From Sphaerisporangium krabiense (GTDB taxonomy: Bacteria > Actinomycetota > Actinomycetes > Streptosporangiales > Streptosporangiaceae), in the NCBI RefSeq assembly GCF_014200435.1, contig NZ_JACHBR010000001.1, forward strand, positions 2,852,001 to 2,916,000: a stretch of DNA of 64,000 bases, read 5' to 3'. Below the pieces are notes generated by a model. That model did no database searches. It was not told the DNA's origin and worked only from the letters and a program-made list of their open reading frames with translations. The position numbers were made by a program, and so were the translations under genes. Below are positions 54,160 through 63,002 of this stretch, in pieces. Position 1 is the first letter of the stretch; the number at the start of each line of letters is the position of its first letter.

Positions 54160-55442
54160 ACGGCCTCCCGCGTCGCGAGCCGCCTGCGGAGGACGGCGGG
54201 GGCCGTCTCCTTCAGGGCGAACGAGAGCGCCACCACGATCAGCGCTCCGCCGGAGGCGATGAACATCGCGGTCTGCAGGCCCCACTGGTCGGACGCCCAT
54301 CCGGACACCATCGGGCCGATGAAGCCTCCGGCGAGCTCGCCCACGCCCATGATCACGCCGAGTGCGGTGGCGAGGGCGCCCGGCGGCACGGTCTCGGCCG
54401 GGATCGTGGCCATGAACAGGGTGAAGCAGCCGAGCCCGGTGTAGCTGACGATCATGAGCGCGCCGAGCAGGACCGGGTTGTCCACGTAGACGAGGAAGAT
54501 CGGGCAGAGCACCGCCAGGGAGGTGAAGCCGATCAGCGCCTTCTTGCGGCCGATCCGGTCGGAGATGCCCGGCGTGGCGAAGCCCCAGAGCACCCACGCG
54601 ACGCCGAGGCACGTCATGACGCCGCTCATCGTGCCGGGCGCGAAGCCCTTCTCGTCGGTGAGGAACTTGGGCGTGAACGTGATCAGCGTGATGAACCACG
54701 TCAGGTAGAAGCAGGCGATCAGCATGCAGATCAGGACGTTCCGCTGCTTCAGCACGTCCTTCATGGCGGGCTTGGGCTGGGCCGGCGCCGCGTCGGCCAC
54801 CGCGTCGGTCGCCGCGGTCCTGACCAGCGGCGGCTTCTCGCGGACGTACTTCGCGATCACCGCGGCGATGACGAGGCCGGGGATGATCGTGACGAAGAAG
54901 GCGGTCCTCCAGCTGGTCGCCTCGGCCACCCACACCACCACGATGGGCGCGAGGATGCCGCCGAGCAGGCCGGCGGACGAGCCCTGCACCAGGCCCATGT
55001 TCAGGCCGCGGCGGTGCTCGCGCGAGGTCTCCACCATGAGCGACTGCGCCATCGGCAGCACCGCCCCCTCGGCCACGCCCATGAGGGCCCGCGCGGCGAG
55101 CAGGCCGACGAAACCCCCCATCAGGCCGGAGACCGACGAGAACACCGAGAACATCAGTACAGCGACGATGAGGATCGGCTTGCGGCGGCCGATCTTGTCG
55201 GACAGGCGCCCGGCCACCATGCCGGCCAGCGCCCACGTCAGCGCCAGCACCCCGGACAGGGTGCCGAGCTGGGCGTTGGACAGGCCGAAGTCCTTGTCCA
55301 TGTACGGCGCGAGGAAGGCGAGCGCCTGCCGGTCGAAGAAGACGAAGCCGAAGGCCACGAACAGGATGACGAGGAGACGGTTCTCGTACCGCCGCGACTC
55401 GTTCTCCAGGGCCGCCGGCGTGGGCGTCGAGATGTCGGTCAT
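54156..55442 (-). CDS. MFS transporter (aromatic acid/metabolite:H+ symporter-like)
   Basis: A 428-aa carrier with 12 membrane segments. The loop 2-3 motif A is GRLSDKIGRRKP, and its mirror ISDRIGRKKAL lies in the second half. The N-terminal FVFFDRQALAFLAPYMDKDFGLSNAQLG is typical of the ACS/aromatic-acid family. The ATG at 55442 is used because GGAG precedes it by 6 nt; the GTG codon just before it is an alternative. It probably imports the substrate of the operon. Confidence 0.9.
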   Translation of the reverse strand: MTDISTPTPAALENESRRYENRLLVILFVAFGFVFFDRQALAFLAPYMDKDFGLSNAQLGTLSGVLALTWALAGMVAGRLSDKIGRRKPILIVAVLMFSVFSSVSGLMGGFVGLLAARALMGVAEGAVLPMAQSLMVETSREHRRGLNMGLVQGSSAGLLGGILAPIVVVWVAEATSWRTAFFVTIIPGLVIAAVIAKYVREKPPLVRTAATDAVADAAPAQPKPAMKDVLKQRNVLICMLIACFYLTWFITLITFTPKFLTDEKGFAPGTMSGVMTCLGVAWVLWGFATPGISDRIGRKKALIGFTSLAVLCPIFLVYVDNPVLLGALMIVSYTGLGCFTLFMATIPAETVPPGALATALGVIMGVGELAGGFIGPMVSGWASDQWGLQTAMFIASGGALIVVALSFALKETAPAVLRRRLATREAV

Positions 55443-55469
55443 CACGTGCTCCGGGGGGAAGGCCGTCGG

Positions 55470-56003
55470 CTAACGGAAGAGGGAGTTGACGTAGTCCGCG
55501 CCGATGCCGACCTTCTCGTAGTGCGCGCGGCACATCGCGATGTAGTCGTGCACGTCGAAGACGCCTTCGGTCTCCCCGTTCTCGTCCAGCCAGATCAGCG
55601 GGCCCTTGACGATGAAGAACGTCTTCATCGGCTCGCCGCTGTCATAGGCCACGAGGGTGTGCCCCTCGCCCGGGGCCTCGTAGATGAAGTCGCCGGCCGT
55701 GGCCGTCCAGTCCCGCTCCAGGTACCCCCACTTGCCCGAGATCGTGTACGCGAAGACCTCGTGCGGGTGGTAGTGGCGGTTGACCAGCCCGGCCTCCTTG
55801 GCACGGAGGATGTCGGCCCAGCTGTTGTCCTTCACATTGATCCACAACGGACGCGACCCGACCGTCTCGGTGAACGGCACGTAGTAGCGGTCGTCGTCCG
55901 TGGCGACCTTGGACAGATAGACTTCCGGAAGCGCGTCAGGCTTCTGGGAGTTTTCGATCGGCTTGAGGTTCTTCCAGAACTCCGAGTTCGGGTTTTCCGG
56001 CAC
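55470..56003 (-). CDS. Cupin protein, 2,4'-dihydroxyacetophenone dioxygenase family
   Basis: A 177-aa single-domain cupin. The metal motif is HYHPHEVFAYTISG (His-x-His and a Glu), followed by the second cupin strand GDFIYEAPGEGHTLV with its His. The sequence resembles the 2,4'-dihydroxyacetophenone dioxygenase family, which cleaves aromatic ketones using iron. It is the first gene of a minus-strand operon (MFS, zinc dehydrogenase, SDR). The GTG at 56003 is preferred because AAAGGAG lies 8 nt upstream; the frame continues to 56027. The true substrate is unproven. Confidence 0.85.
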   Translation of the reverse strand: MPENPNSEFWKNLKPIENSQKPDALPEVYLSKVATDDDRYYVPFTETVGSRPLWINVKDNSWADILRAKEAGLVNRHYHPHEVFAYTISGKWGYLERDWTATAGDFIYEAPGEGHTLVAYDSGEPMKTFFIVKGPLIWLDENGETEGVFDVHDYIAMCRAHYEKVGIGADYVNSLFR

Positions 56004-56316
56004 GTTACGAACTCCTTTCACGCCCACATGGCGAACCGTGCGTCAGAGTGAACATCCTCCGACCCTCACAGGTCTTTCCCTTCCCGGACGTGCGAGGTTG
56101 ACGATTCGGGACACGCCCCGGACCGGCGACGTCCGCGACCAGGCGTCCTTCCCCGCCTCCGTGGGGGATCGCGGCGTCCTGGGAGGATCAGCGACACGCG
56201 AGTAAAGCTTTGGCATGTGGACGGCCTGCTCAGAACTCCGCCGCGCCCGACCGGCGCCGCGACGGGATGGTGGGCTCGATCACCGCTCTGATGGCCCGTG
56301 GGCGTCCGCCCGAAAA
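56004..56316. other. Intergenic region upstream of the cupin operon
   Basis: This 313-nt stretch should hold the promoter of the minus-strand cupin operon. I see no coding frame with credible composition, no convincing -35/-10 pair and no inverted repeat of note. Confidence 0.5.
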
Positions 56317-56352
56317 GGAGCAGGGGAGGCCCTTCTGGGCCTCCCCTGCTCC
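56317..56352 (-). terminator. Strong terminator hairpin after the small membrane peptide gene
   Basis: GGAGCAGGGGAGGCCC (56317-56332) and GGGCCTCCCCTGCTCC (56337-56352) pair perfectly over 16 bp around TTCT. The minus-strand side is followed by TTTT. It begins 10 nt past the stop at 56363, so it terminates the small gene, and it probably also insulates the cupin operon. Confidence 0.85.
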
Positions 56353-56362
56353 GTCGGACCTC

Positions 56363-56512
56363 TCAAGCGTTCGGCTGTGCCACCTGAACGGCCGGGACCG
56401 TGCCTGACGTCACAGGACGCTCAGGCGCCTTCTGTGTCAAGTAGACCATCCAGATCATGGCCGTACCTGCCACGAACGCCGCTATTTTGAGCAGAATCTT
56501 GCGCTGGTTCAT
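56363..56512 (-). CDS. 49-aa single-span membrane peptide
   Basis: A small gene: ATG at 56512 with AAGGAA just upstream. The product has a basic N-terminus (MNQRKILLK), one hydrophobic span (IAAFVAGTAMIWMVYLTQ, residues 10-27) and a Pro/Val-rich outer tail. A 16-bp terminator follows the stop, which supports a real, separately ended transcript. It lies 220 nt downstream of the AfsR-like regulator on the same strand. In Streptomyces, AfsR controls a small downstream gene (afsS); the position is similar but the sequence is not AfsS-like. The function is unknown. Confidence 0.6.
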   Translation of the reverse strand: MNQRKILLKIAAFVAGTAMIWMVYLTQKAPERPVTSGTVPAVQVAQPNA

Positions 56513-56732
56513 CAGCTTCCTTATCAACGACCTGCTTGTGCAAGCCGTCATAGATGGACTTCATTGGCCATCGACTCGCTCTGTGGCACAGTTCTACAAA
56601 CTGCCGAGAGTGATGATTTGTTGGGCTATGACAGGCTAAAAGCCGACATCGCCAAGTTGATCATAGCGTATGCCGGGAGTGGTAGAGGCGCTTACCGGAT
56701 CGATTCGGTTGTCGTTTCGATCGCGAAATCCG

Positions 56733-59700
56733 TCACGATTCGGCAACGTCACTTCGCGGGTCGAGCCGTCTCCGGAGCGTGTCGGCCTCGGGAACGTTCA
56801 ACTGCTCGTAATAATCGAGCGCCTGACGGAAAGACGCCTCCGCCTTGGCGTGCTCGCCGACGCGTGCCAGGGTCACGCCCAGGTCGTCGAGCGTTCGTGC
56901 CTCCTGATAGATATCGCCGATGGCCTGAGCGTGCTCCAAGGCCTTTTCGTAATATGAACGGGCGATTTCGTACCGTTTTGCACGATGATGTACTACACCG
57001 ATATTGCGCAGAGCCTGCACTTCGTCCCCGCGCGCGGATATCTCGACCGCGATGTGCAGAGCCTTCTGGTAATTGATGAGCGCCTCGCGCTCCTTGCCGA
57101 TGTGTGCGAGACAAGTGCCGATGTTGTTGAGGACGCGTGCCTCCGACTGCCGGTCGCCGATATCGTGGTAGGCCGTGAGCGCCCGGCGATACTGTTCGAG
57201 CGCCTCGGCGTGCCGGTCGAGACGCTGGTAGATCTCGGCGACGTTGTTCAGCAGCGTGGCCCTGTTGGGCGGGCTCACCATCGGATCGACCGATTCCGCC
57301 TCCTCATAATGGCGCAGCGCGGCCGTGTAGTCGCCGCGCCGCTCGTCGAGGTGGGCGGTGTTGTTGAGGGTCATCTGCTCGCCGCGCGGGTCGCCGACTT
57401 CGTGGTACAGCGCCAGGGCCGTGTCCAGGCGCTCGGCCGCCTTCGCGTAGTCGCCGCGCTCGAAATCGATCTTCGCCAGGTAGTTGAGCGTGCCGGCTTC
57501 ACCGTGGCGGTCGCCGTCCCGCTGCCGCAGCTCCAGCGCCTGCTGGTGGTAGCCGAAGGCGACATCGAGCTCGGAGCGGAATCCGTGCACGAGCCCATGC
57601 TCATCGAGGAGGTCGGCGACCACCCGGTCGTCACGGGCGGCGCGCTGGATCTCCAGTGCCTCGGCCGCCGAGCGCAGCGCCTCCTCGTAGTGGCCCGTGC
57701 GCCTGCGCACCGCGGTCAGATCCGCCAGGGCGCGCGCCATGGCCGGGCGGTCTCCCATCTCACGCCACATGGTCACCGCGCGGGTGTGGAGCCGGGTCGC
57801 CGCGGCCCAGTGCGCCCACAGGTAGAGATGCCGGCTCAGGACGTGGGCCAAGGTGGCGGCGTGTTGCCACCAGCCGTTGTCGGCGGCGTAGCGGGCGACG
57901 AGCAGGAGGTTCTCCAGTTCGGCGTCCAACCAGGCGTGGGCCTCGGCGGGCGACCTGATCGAGGGCCGGGCGCCGAGGCTGGACGGGATTCCGAGGGGAG
58001 CGCGCCCGCGGAAGGGATAGAGCATGCGGTCGGCGGCGTCGGCCGTGTACAAGAAGTGGTCGAGGGCGCGCCGGATCGTCGCGGTCGTCTCGGCCTCCGG
58101 CGCGCGGTCGGAGAGGCCGACGGCGTACTCGCGGAGGAGCGAGTGGAACGTGTAGCGCCCGCGCCGGGGCTCCATGATGAGATGGTGATCGAGCAGGGCG
58201 TCGAGGATCTTCTCCGCCTCGGCCCGGCTCGACCCCAGCAGCGCCGCGGCGGACGGCGGGGTCAGGTCCACTCCCGGGTGCAGGCCGAGTCTGCGGAAAG
58301 CCTGCCGCTGGTAGGCGTCCAGGTCGCGGAAGGAGAGCTCGAAGGCGGCCGACACCCTGCGGTCCTCGGCCCAGATCTCCCCGAGCAGCCGGTCGGTTCT
58401 CTCGAGCAGCTCCACCAGGTCGGCGACGGTCCACGCGGGCCGGTGACGGTACCGGTTACCCACAAGTGCGATGGCCAGGGGCAGGTAGCCGCATAATCGC
58501 ACGACCGTGGCGACGTCCTCGGCGCGGCCCGCGCGCTGGGGCTCGACGATGCGGGTGAACAGCGTGACCGCGTCCTCGGGCGGCAGGGCGTCCAGGGACA
58601 GCGACCGCACGCCGTCCAACCCGGCGAGGCGCTTCCTGCTGGTGATCAGCACCAGGCAGCCGGGCACTCCGGGCAGAAGCGGCCTGATCTGGTCGTGCCC
58701 GGCGGCGTCGTCCAGGACGATGAGCATCCTGCGGTGCGCGAGCTGGGTGCGCCAGGCCGTCGTGCGTTCCTCCAGCCCCTCGGGGATGGGGGAGACGCCG
58801 AGGTCGCGCAGCAGCCGGTCGAGCGCGGTCGCGGGGTCCATCCGCTCGCGCCGGGCGTCGTGGGCGTGCAGGTCGAGGAAGAGCAGCCCGTCGGGGTGGT
58901 CGCCGGCGAGCTGGTGGGCCAGGTGCACGGCCAGCGCCGTCTTGCCGACCCCGGGCATGCCGTCGATGGCGATGACGGTCACGACGTCGTCACGGGCCTG
59001 CGCGACCATCATCGGACCGAGTTCGGCGGCCCTGCCGGTGAACGTGGGGGTGTCACGGGGAAGGTTGTTGGGGCTCTTGCGGACGGTGGGCCGCGGCTCC
59101 GCCGGCAGCAGCGCCCGGTCGCCCTGCAGGATGCGCTGGAACAGGGTCTGGAGCGTGGGCCCGGGTTCGGTGCCGACCTCGGTGGCCAGACGGTCGCGCG
59201 CCCGGCGGAAGGCGCCGATGGCGTCGACTCTCCGGCCGCCGCTGTACAGGGCGAGCATCAGCAGCTCGATCAGTTTCTCGTCGAGGGGGAAGCGGTTCAC
59301 GAGGTCGTCGAGCTCGGCCAGGAGATCGGCGGTCACCCCCTGCGCGATTTCGAGTCCGATGCGATCCGCCGCGGCGCGTAGCAGTTCCTCTTCGAGTTTC
59401 CTGCGGGTGCTGGTGACCCATGCGCCGGACAGTCCGGCGAGCGGTTCTCCCCGCCACAGACCTGCCGCCTCTTTGTACATGCGGACGGCCTCGCCGGCGT
59501 CGGTGACCGCCCGCGCCCGCGTGTGCAGCGAGCGGAATCGGTGGTAGTCGATGTTCCGGCGGTCGGTTTCGAGCACGTAGCCGCCTGAGGAGCGCTCGAT
59601 CCGCACGCCTTCCTCGACGCCCTTGAGCGGTTTCCTCAGCCGTGAGATCGACTGGTGCACCAGATCGCGCGCCTTGTTCGGCGGTGAGCCGTCCCATAGC

Positions 59701-59843
59701 TTGCGGAGGAACGACTCCACGGTGACGGGCGTTCCCGGTGACATCAGCAGGATGGCCAAAATATGGCGTTCTCTGGCCCGCCCCAGGTCGAGCCGACGTC
59801 CTTGGGACCAAAACTCGACTGGCCCGAGAATACGGAAATCCAT
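56733..59843 (-). CDS. AfsR/SARP-family regulator (BTAD, NB-ARC, TPR)
   Basis: A 1036-aa regulator. The winged helix (DFRILGPVEFWSQGRRLDLG, residues 2-95) and BTAD domain (about 100-245) are followed by an NB-ARC ATPase with Walker A GMPGVGKT at 295-302 and Walker B MLIVLDDAAG. TPR repeats (LNNIGTCLAHIGKEREAL-type, about residues 690-1020) complete it. This is the AfsR layout, in which the TPR part senses signals and the N-terminus activates promoters. One in-frame TTA codon lies at 58494-58496, the usual mark of bldA dependence. It is divergent from a three-gene cassette at 60087-63002 and is followed by a 49-aa membrane peptide gene. Confidence 0.93.
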   Translation of the reverse strand: MDFRILGPVEFWSQGRRLDLGRARERHILAILLMSPGTPVTVESFLRKLWDGSPPNKARDLVHQSISRLRKPLKGVEEGVRIERSSGGYVLETDRRNIDYHRFRSLHTRARAVTDAGEAVRMYKEAAGLWRGEPLAGLSGAWVTSTRRKLEEELLRAAADRIGLEIAQGVTADLLAELDDLVNRFPLDEKLIELLMLALYSGGRRVDAIGAFRRARDRLATEVGTEPGPTLQTLFQRILQGDRALLPAEPRPTVRKSPNNLPRDTPTFTGRAAELGPMMVAQARDDVVTVIAIDGMPGVGKTALAVHLAHQLAGDHPDGLLFLDLHAHDARRERMDPATALDRLLRDLGVSPIPEGLEERTTAWRTQLAHRRMLIVLDDAAGHDQIRPLLPGVPGCLVLITSRKRLAGLDGVRSLSLDALPPEDAVTLFTRIVEPQRAGRAEDVATVVRLCGYLPLAIALVGNRYRHRPAWTVADLVELLERTDRLLGEIWAEDRRVSAAFELSFRDLDAYQRQAFRRLGLHPGVDLTPPSAAALLGSSRAEAEKILDALLDHHLIMEPRRGRYTFHSLLREYAVGLSDRAPEAETTATIRRALDHFLYTADAADRMLYPFRGRAPLGIPSSLGARPSIRSPAEAHAWLDAELENLLLVARYAADNGWWQHAATLAHVLSRHLYLWAHWAAATRLHTRAVTMWREMGDRPAMARALADLTAVRRRTGHYEEALRSAAEALEIQRAARDDRVVADLLDEHGLVHGFRSELDVAFGYHQQALELRQRDGDRHGEAGTLNYLAKIDFERGDYAKAAERLDTALALYHEVGDPRGEQMTLNNTAHLDERRGDYTAALRHYEEAESVDPMVSPPNRATLLNNVAEIYQRLDRHAEALEQYRRALTAYHDIGDRQSEARVLNNIGTCLAHIGKEREALINYQKALHIAVEISARGDEVQALRNIGVVHHRAKRYEIARSYYEKALEHAQAIGDIYQEARTLDDLGVTLARVGEHAKAEASFRQALDYYEQLNVPEADTLRRRLDPRSDVAES

Positions 59844-60086
59844 TCGAGCCCCTTTTCCGCGGGACCTGTCTTAACGCTCTGGCCTGACATTTTTTCATCT
59901 ATGCCGTGGCGAATCCAGTCATAAGTGGGCCCAGAGATGCGTGGGACGTCGTTTGCGTGGCGTCGCACAAGGCCTCGGCAAGGGCGCCGCAAGGGTTTCC
60001 GCAAGGTGCGGCGTCCACGCTCGGAGACGAGCGATGCAGGGATCGCTTACAGCCATAGGCTGCACTAAAGGGGGCAATTCGAACAA

Positions 60087-61298
60087 ATGTCTGGTCATGA
60101 ATGGAACAAGGTGCCGATCGGGCCGGACGCCCGACGCTGGGTGACGCGGAGGAACTGCAAACTCGTCCTGATGGTCGTCCATACCGTCACCTCGGGACAG
60201 CGTCTGCTGGACACGGCCCGCCTCTTGGAGTCCGACCTGAGAATTCAGGTGGTCTTCACCATGGCGCCGGACGTCTTCAGCAACGGGGTGGAGCAGTTCG
60301 TCCGCCGCGTCGGGGCCGTCACGCTTCCCTGGCTCCAGGCGACGCAGCAACGGTTCGACCTGGCCATCGCGGCGAGCCTCGGCGGGCTGCACGAGATCCA
60401 CGCGCCGCTGGTGGTCATGCCGCACGGCGCGGGCTTCAACAAGCTGGTCCCGGCGCCCGAGCGTGCCGCGCCCGCGCGGGGGCGCACGGCCTACGGGCTG
60501 GACGCGCAGCGGCTGGTGCACGACGGCGTCCTGATCCCGGCGGCGCTGGTCCTCGCGCACGAGGCCGAGAAGGCGCGGCTCGCCCGCGCGTGCCCCGAGG
60601 CGCTCCCCATCGCCGCGGTCATCGGCGACTCCTCCTACGACACGCTGGTCGCGAGCCTGCCCCATCGTGACGCCTACCGTCGCGCGCTCATGGTGGGCGG
60701 CGGACAGAGGCTCGTGGTGGTCAGCTCGACCTGGGGCGCGCAGTCGCTCTTCGGCAGGCGTTCGGGATTCCTGCCGCGCCTGCTCGCCGAGCTGCCGCCG
60801 CAGGAGTTCCGCGTCGTGGCGCTGCTCCATCCCAACATCTGGTTCGGGCACGGCGTCTGGCAGGTGCGCAGCTGGCTGGCCGAGTGCCGGCGTCGGGGGT
60901 TGATCCTGCTCCCGCCGGGCGCCGACTGGAGGGGGGTCCTCGCCGCGGCCGACTGGATCATCGGGGACCAGGGGTCGGCCACCCTCTACGGCACGGTCAC
61001 CGGCGCGCCGGTGATGCTGGCGAACTGCCCGCGCGCCGCCGTGGACCCCGCCTCGCCCGCCGCCGAGCTCGCCGCCCTGGCTCCCAGGATCTCCCGGCGC
61101 ACGCCGCTGCGCGACCAGTTGCTCAAGGTCGCCGCCGAGCTCGGGCCGGGACGGTACCGGCGCGTCGCCGAGCGGATCACCTCGGCGCCGGGCCGGTTCG
61201 ACGACAACATGCACCACCTCATCTACCGGCTGCTGAACCTGCGCCGGCCCGCCGTCCCGGCACGGCAGCCGGCCGCCGTCCCCTACCTGGCCAAATGA
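60087..61298 (+). CDS. Glycosyltransferase-like protein (GT-B fold), function unknown
   Basis: A 403-aa cytosolic protein. Two Rossmann-like halves are suggested: an N-terminal LVLMVVHTVTSGQRLLDTARLLESD with VVMPHGAG in the first lobe, and LVVVSSTWGAQSL, VVALLHPN and AADWIIGDQGSATLYGTVTGAPVMLA in the second. The last segment resembles the donor-binding loop of GT-B enzymes and CDP-glycerol transferases. The family is not identified. AAGGGGG lies upstream of the ATG but at a longer than usual distance. It opens a cassette with an unknown gene and a PfkB kinase, divergent from an AfsR-like regulator. Confidence 0.7.
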   Translation: MSGHEWNKVPIGPDARRWVTRRNCKLVLMVVHTVTSGQRLLDTARLLESDLRIQVVFTMAPDVFSNGVEQFVRRVGAVTLPWLQATQQRFDLAIAASLGGLHEIHAPLVVMPHGAGFNKLVPAPERAAPARGRTAYGLDAQRLVHDGVLIPAALVLAHEAEKARLARACPEALPIAAVIGDSSYDTLVASLPHRDAYRRALMVGGGQRLVVVSSTWGAQSLFGRRSGFLPRLLAELPPQEFRVVALLHPNIWFGHGVWQVRSWLAECRRRGLILLPPGADWRGVLAAADWIIGDQGSATLYGTVTGAPVMLANCPRAAVDPASPAAELAALAPRISRRTPLRDQLLKVAAELGPGRYRRVAERITSAPGRFDDNMHHLIYRLLNLRRPAVPARQPAAVPYLAK

Positions 61299-61326
61299 GC
61301 CCATCACGCGGAAACGGAGAACCGGC

Positions 61327-61989
61327 ATGCGAGACGACATGGTCGCCGTCCGACTCTTCCGGGTCGAACCCATGCTGACGCTGACCAAAGCGCCGTGCGA
61401 CAGCGCGGCCCCGGACGGGCATCCGGGCACGCCCGGCATTCTGATCATTCCTCGGCAGGGGCCGCTCCGCGCGCCCCACCTCATGCTCGTCGCCCGAGGG
61501 CCGCGCCGGTGCGAGCCCTCCCCGGGCGTGCGCGTCTTCGCCGACTCGCACGTCGTCGCCGGCCTGGGCGACGGTACGAACCAGGGCAGGCCCGCCCTCG
61601 CCGACGTGCTCACCGACGCGAGCGCGGCGCAGATCGTCGCCTCGCCGGAGGAGCCGGGGCTGCTCGACAGGTATCCCGGCTGCGGGGTCGCGGTCGCCGC
61701 GGGCCGCCACGGGTGTCTGGCGGGGCTGCGCGACGGCAGGCTCGCCGCGATCAGGGGCGCCGCGGGCTTCGCGGTCGGAGCGGACCCCTGGCCGGCCGTC
61801 TACGGCTCCTTCGTCCACGGCTGGTGGTCGGCACGGATGCCGCTGGAGGGCCTGGCCACCGCCTCGGTGATCGTGGGCCGGTACATCGGCAGGACGGAGA
61901 ACGGGTTCGGGTGCTTCCACGTGGCCGGACGCGGGCGGATCCTGCTGGCGCGGCGCTCGCCGTGGAGCACCGGAGGGATGTCCGCATGA
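61327..61989 (+). CDS. Protein of unknown function in the AfsR-linked cassette
   Basis: A 220-aa soluble protein with no recognised family. Features are a hydrophobic PGILIIPRQGPLRAPHLMLVARG strand pair, GRHGCLAGLRDGRLAAIRG, and a conserved-looking YGSFVHGWWSARMPLEGLATASVIVGRYIG block. GGAG lies 7-10 nt before the ATG at 61327. The stop overlaps the start of the PfkB gene (ATGA), and a 28-nt gap separates it from the glycosyltransferase-like gene. The three products probably act together. Confidence 0.72.
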   Translation: MRDDMVAVRLFRVEPMLTLTKAPCDSAAPDGHPGTPGILIIPRQGPLRAPHLMLVARGPRRCEPSPGVRVFADSHVVAGLGDGTNQGRPALADVLTDASAAQIVASPEEPGLLDRYPGCGVAVAAGRHGCLAGLRDGRLAAIRGAAGFAVGADPWPAVYGSFVHGWWSARMPLEGLATASVIVGRYIGRTENGFGCFHVAGRGRILLARRSPWSTGGMSA

Positions 61990-63002
61990 CCGGCAGGATC
62001 GTCGTCGCCGGGGCCGTCAGCCTGTACATGTCGGCCGGCATCCGGGAGTTCCCCGTCCGGTACGCCCCCACCTGGTCGCCGCGCTGGCTCGTCACCGGCG
62101 TGTCGGGGGCGGCGGGCCACATCGCACGGGCCATGAAGACCCTCGGCGACGAAGTGCGCCTGTGCGGCGTGGTCGGCCGCGACCTGGCCGGCGGCGCGAT
62201 AGCGGCGGAACTGGCCCGGGAGGGCCTGCTCGGGCCGGGCATCGTCCCCGGGCCGGAGTCGTCCACCGGCCTGGTGCTGGTCGCGCCGGACGGACGGCGC
62301 ATGGGGTTCCCGCACCTGGCGCCGGTGAACCCGGTCGTCTACCCGTGGGACGTCCTCGCGTCCCAGGCGGAGGGGGCCGACCTGCTGGTCCTGACGAACG
62401 CCCGGTTCGTCCGCGAGCTGGTGCCTCGCGCCGGCCGGCTCGGCGTTCCCATCGCGGTGGACGTGCATCTGATCTCGGACGTCGCCGACGCCTACAACCG
62501 GCCGTGGTTGGAGAACGCCGACGTGGTCTTCTGCAGCCACGAGTGCCTTCCGGTGCCGCCCGCGCGCTGGGTGGCGGAGGTGTTCGCACGCTATCCGCGC
62601 TGCCGGATCGTCGGCGTGGGGCTCGGAGCCCGGGGAGCGCTCGCGGGCACCCGAGACGGCTCCCTGATCAGGGTCGAGGCCGTCGCCCCGCGCGGGGTCG
62701 TCAACACCTCGGGCGCGGGCGACGCGCTCTTCTCCGGCTTCCTGCACGTGTGGCGCGCCACGGGCGACCCCGTGCGCGCGCTGCGGGCGGCGGTCGTCCA
62801 CGCGGGATGGAAGATCGGACACCAGGCGCCGGCGGCGGCGTCGTTGACCTGCGGGGAGCTGTCGCGACTCGGTGAGGCGCACGCGCCGCCGACGACCGTC
62901 GGCCGCTGGGACGGTCAGCTCTCGCCGAGCCGCACCAGCCGCTCCTTCACCGGCCCGACGTCCGCGCCGCGCGCGGAGAGCAGGCGCAATGCCTCCTCGT
63001 AG
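61986..63002 (+). CDS. PfkB-family carbohydrate kinase
   Basis: A 338-aa kinase of the ribokinase/PfkB family. The N-terminal sugar-binding motif is VSGAAGHIARAMKTLGDEVRLCGVVGRD, and the ATP/anion-hole motif with the catalytic Asp is NTSGAGDALFSGFLH near residue 245. The substrate is a sugar or nucleoside that cannot be predicted. The last 30 or so residues (GQLSPSRTSRSFTGPTSAPR...) look non-native: they are antisense to the end of the converging AfsR-like gene, so the original stop was probably lost. Confidence 0.85.
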   Translation: MTGRIVVAGAVSLYMSAGIREFPVRYAPTWSPRWLVTGVSGAAGHIARAMKTLGDEVRLCGVVGRDLAGGAIAAELAREGLLGPGIVPGPESSTGLVLVAPDGRRMGFPHLAPVNPVVYPWDVLASQAEGADLLVLTNARFVRELVPRAGRLGVPIAVDVHLISDVADAYNRPWLENADVVFCSHECLPVPPARWVAEVFARYPRCRIVGVGLGARGALAGTRDGSLIRVEAVAPRGVVNTSGAGDALFSGFLHVWRATGDPVRALRAAVVHAGWKIGHQAPAAASLTCGELSRLGEAHAPPTTVGRWDGQLSPSRTSRSFTGPTSAPRAESRRNASS

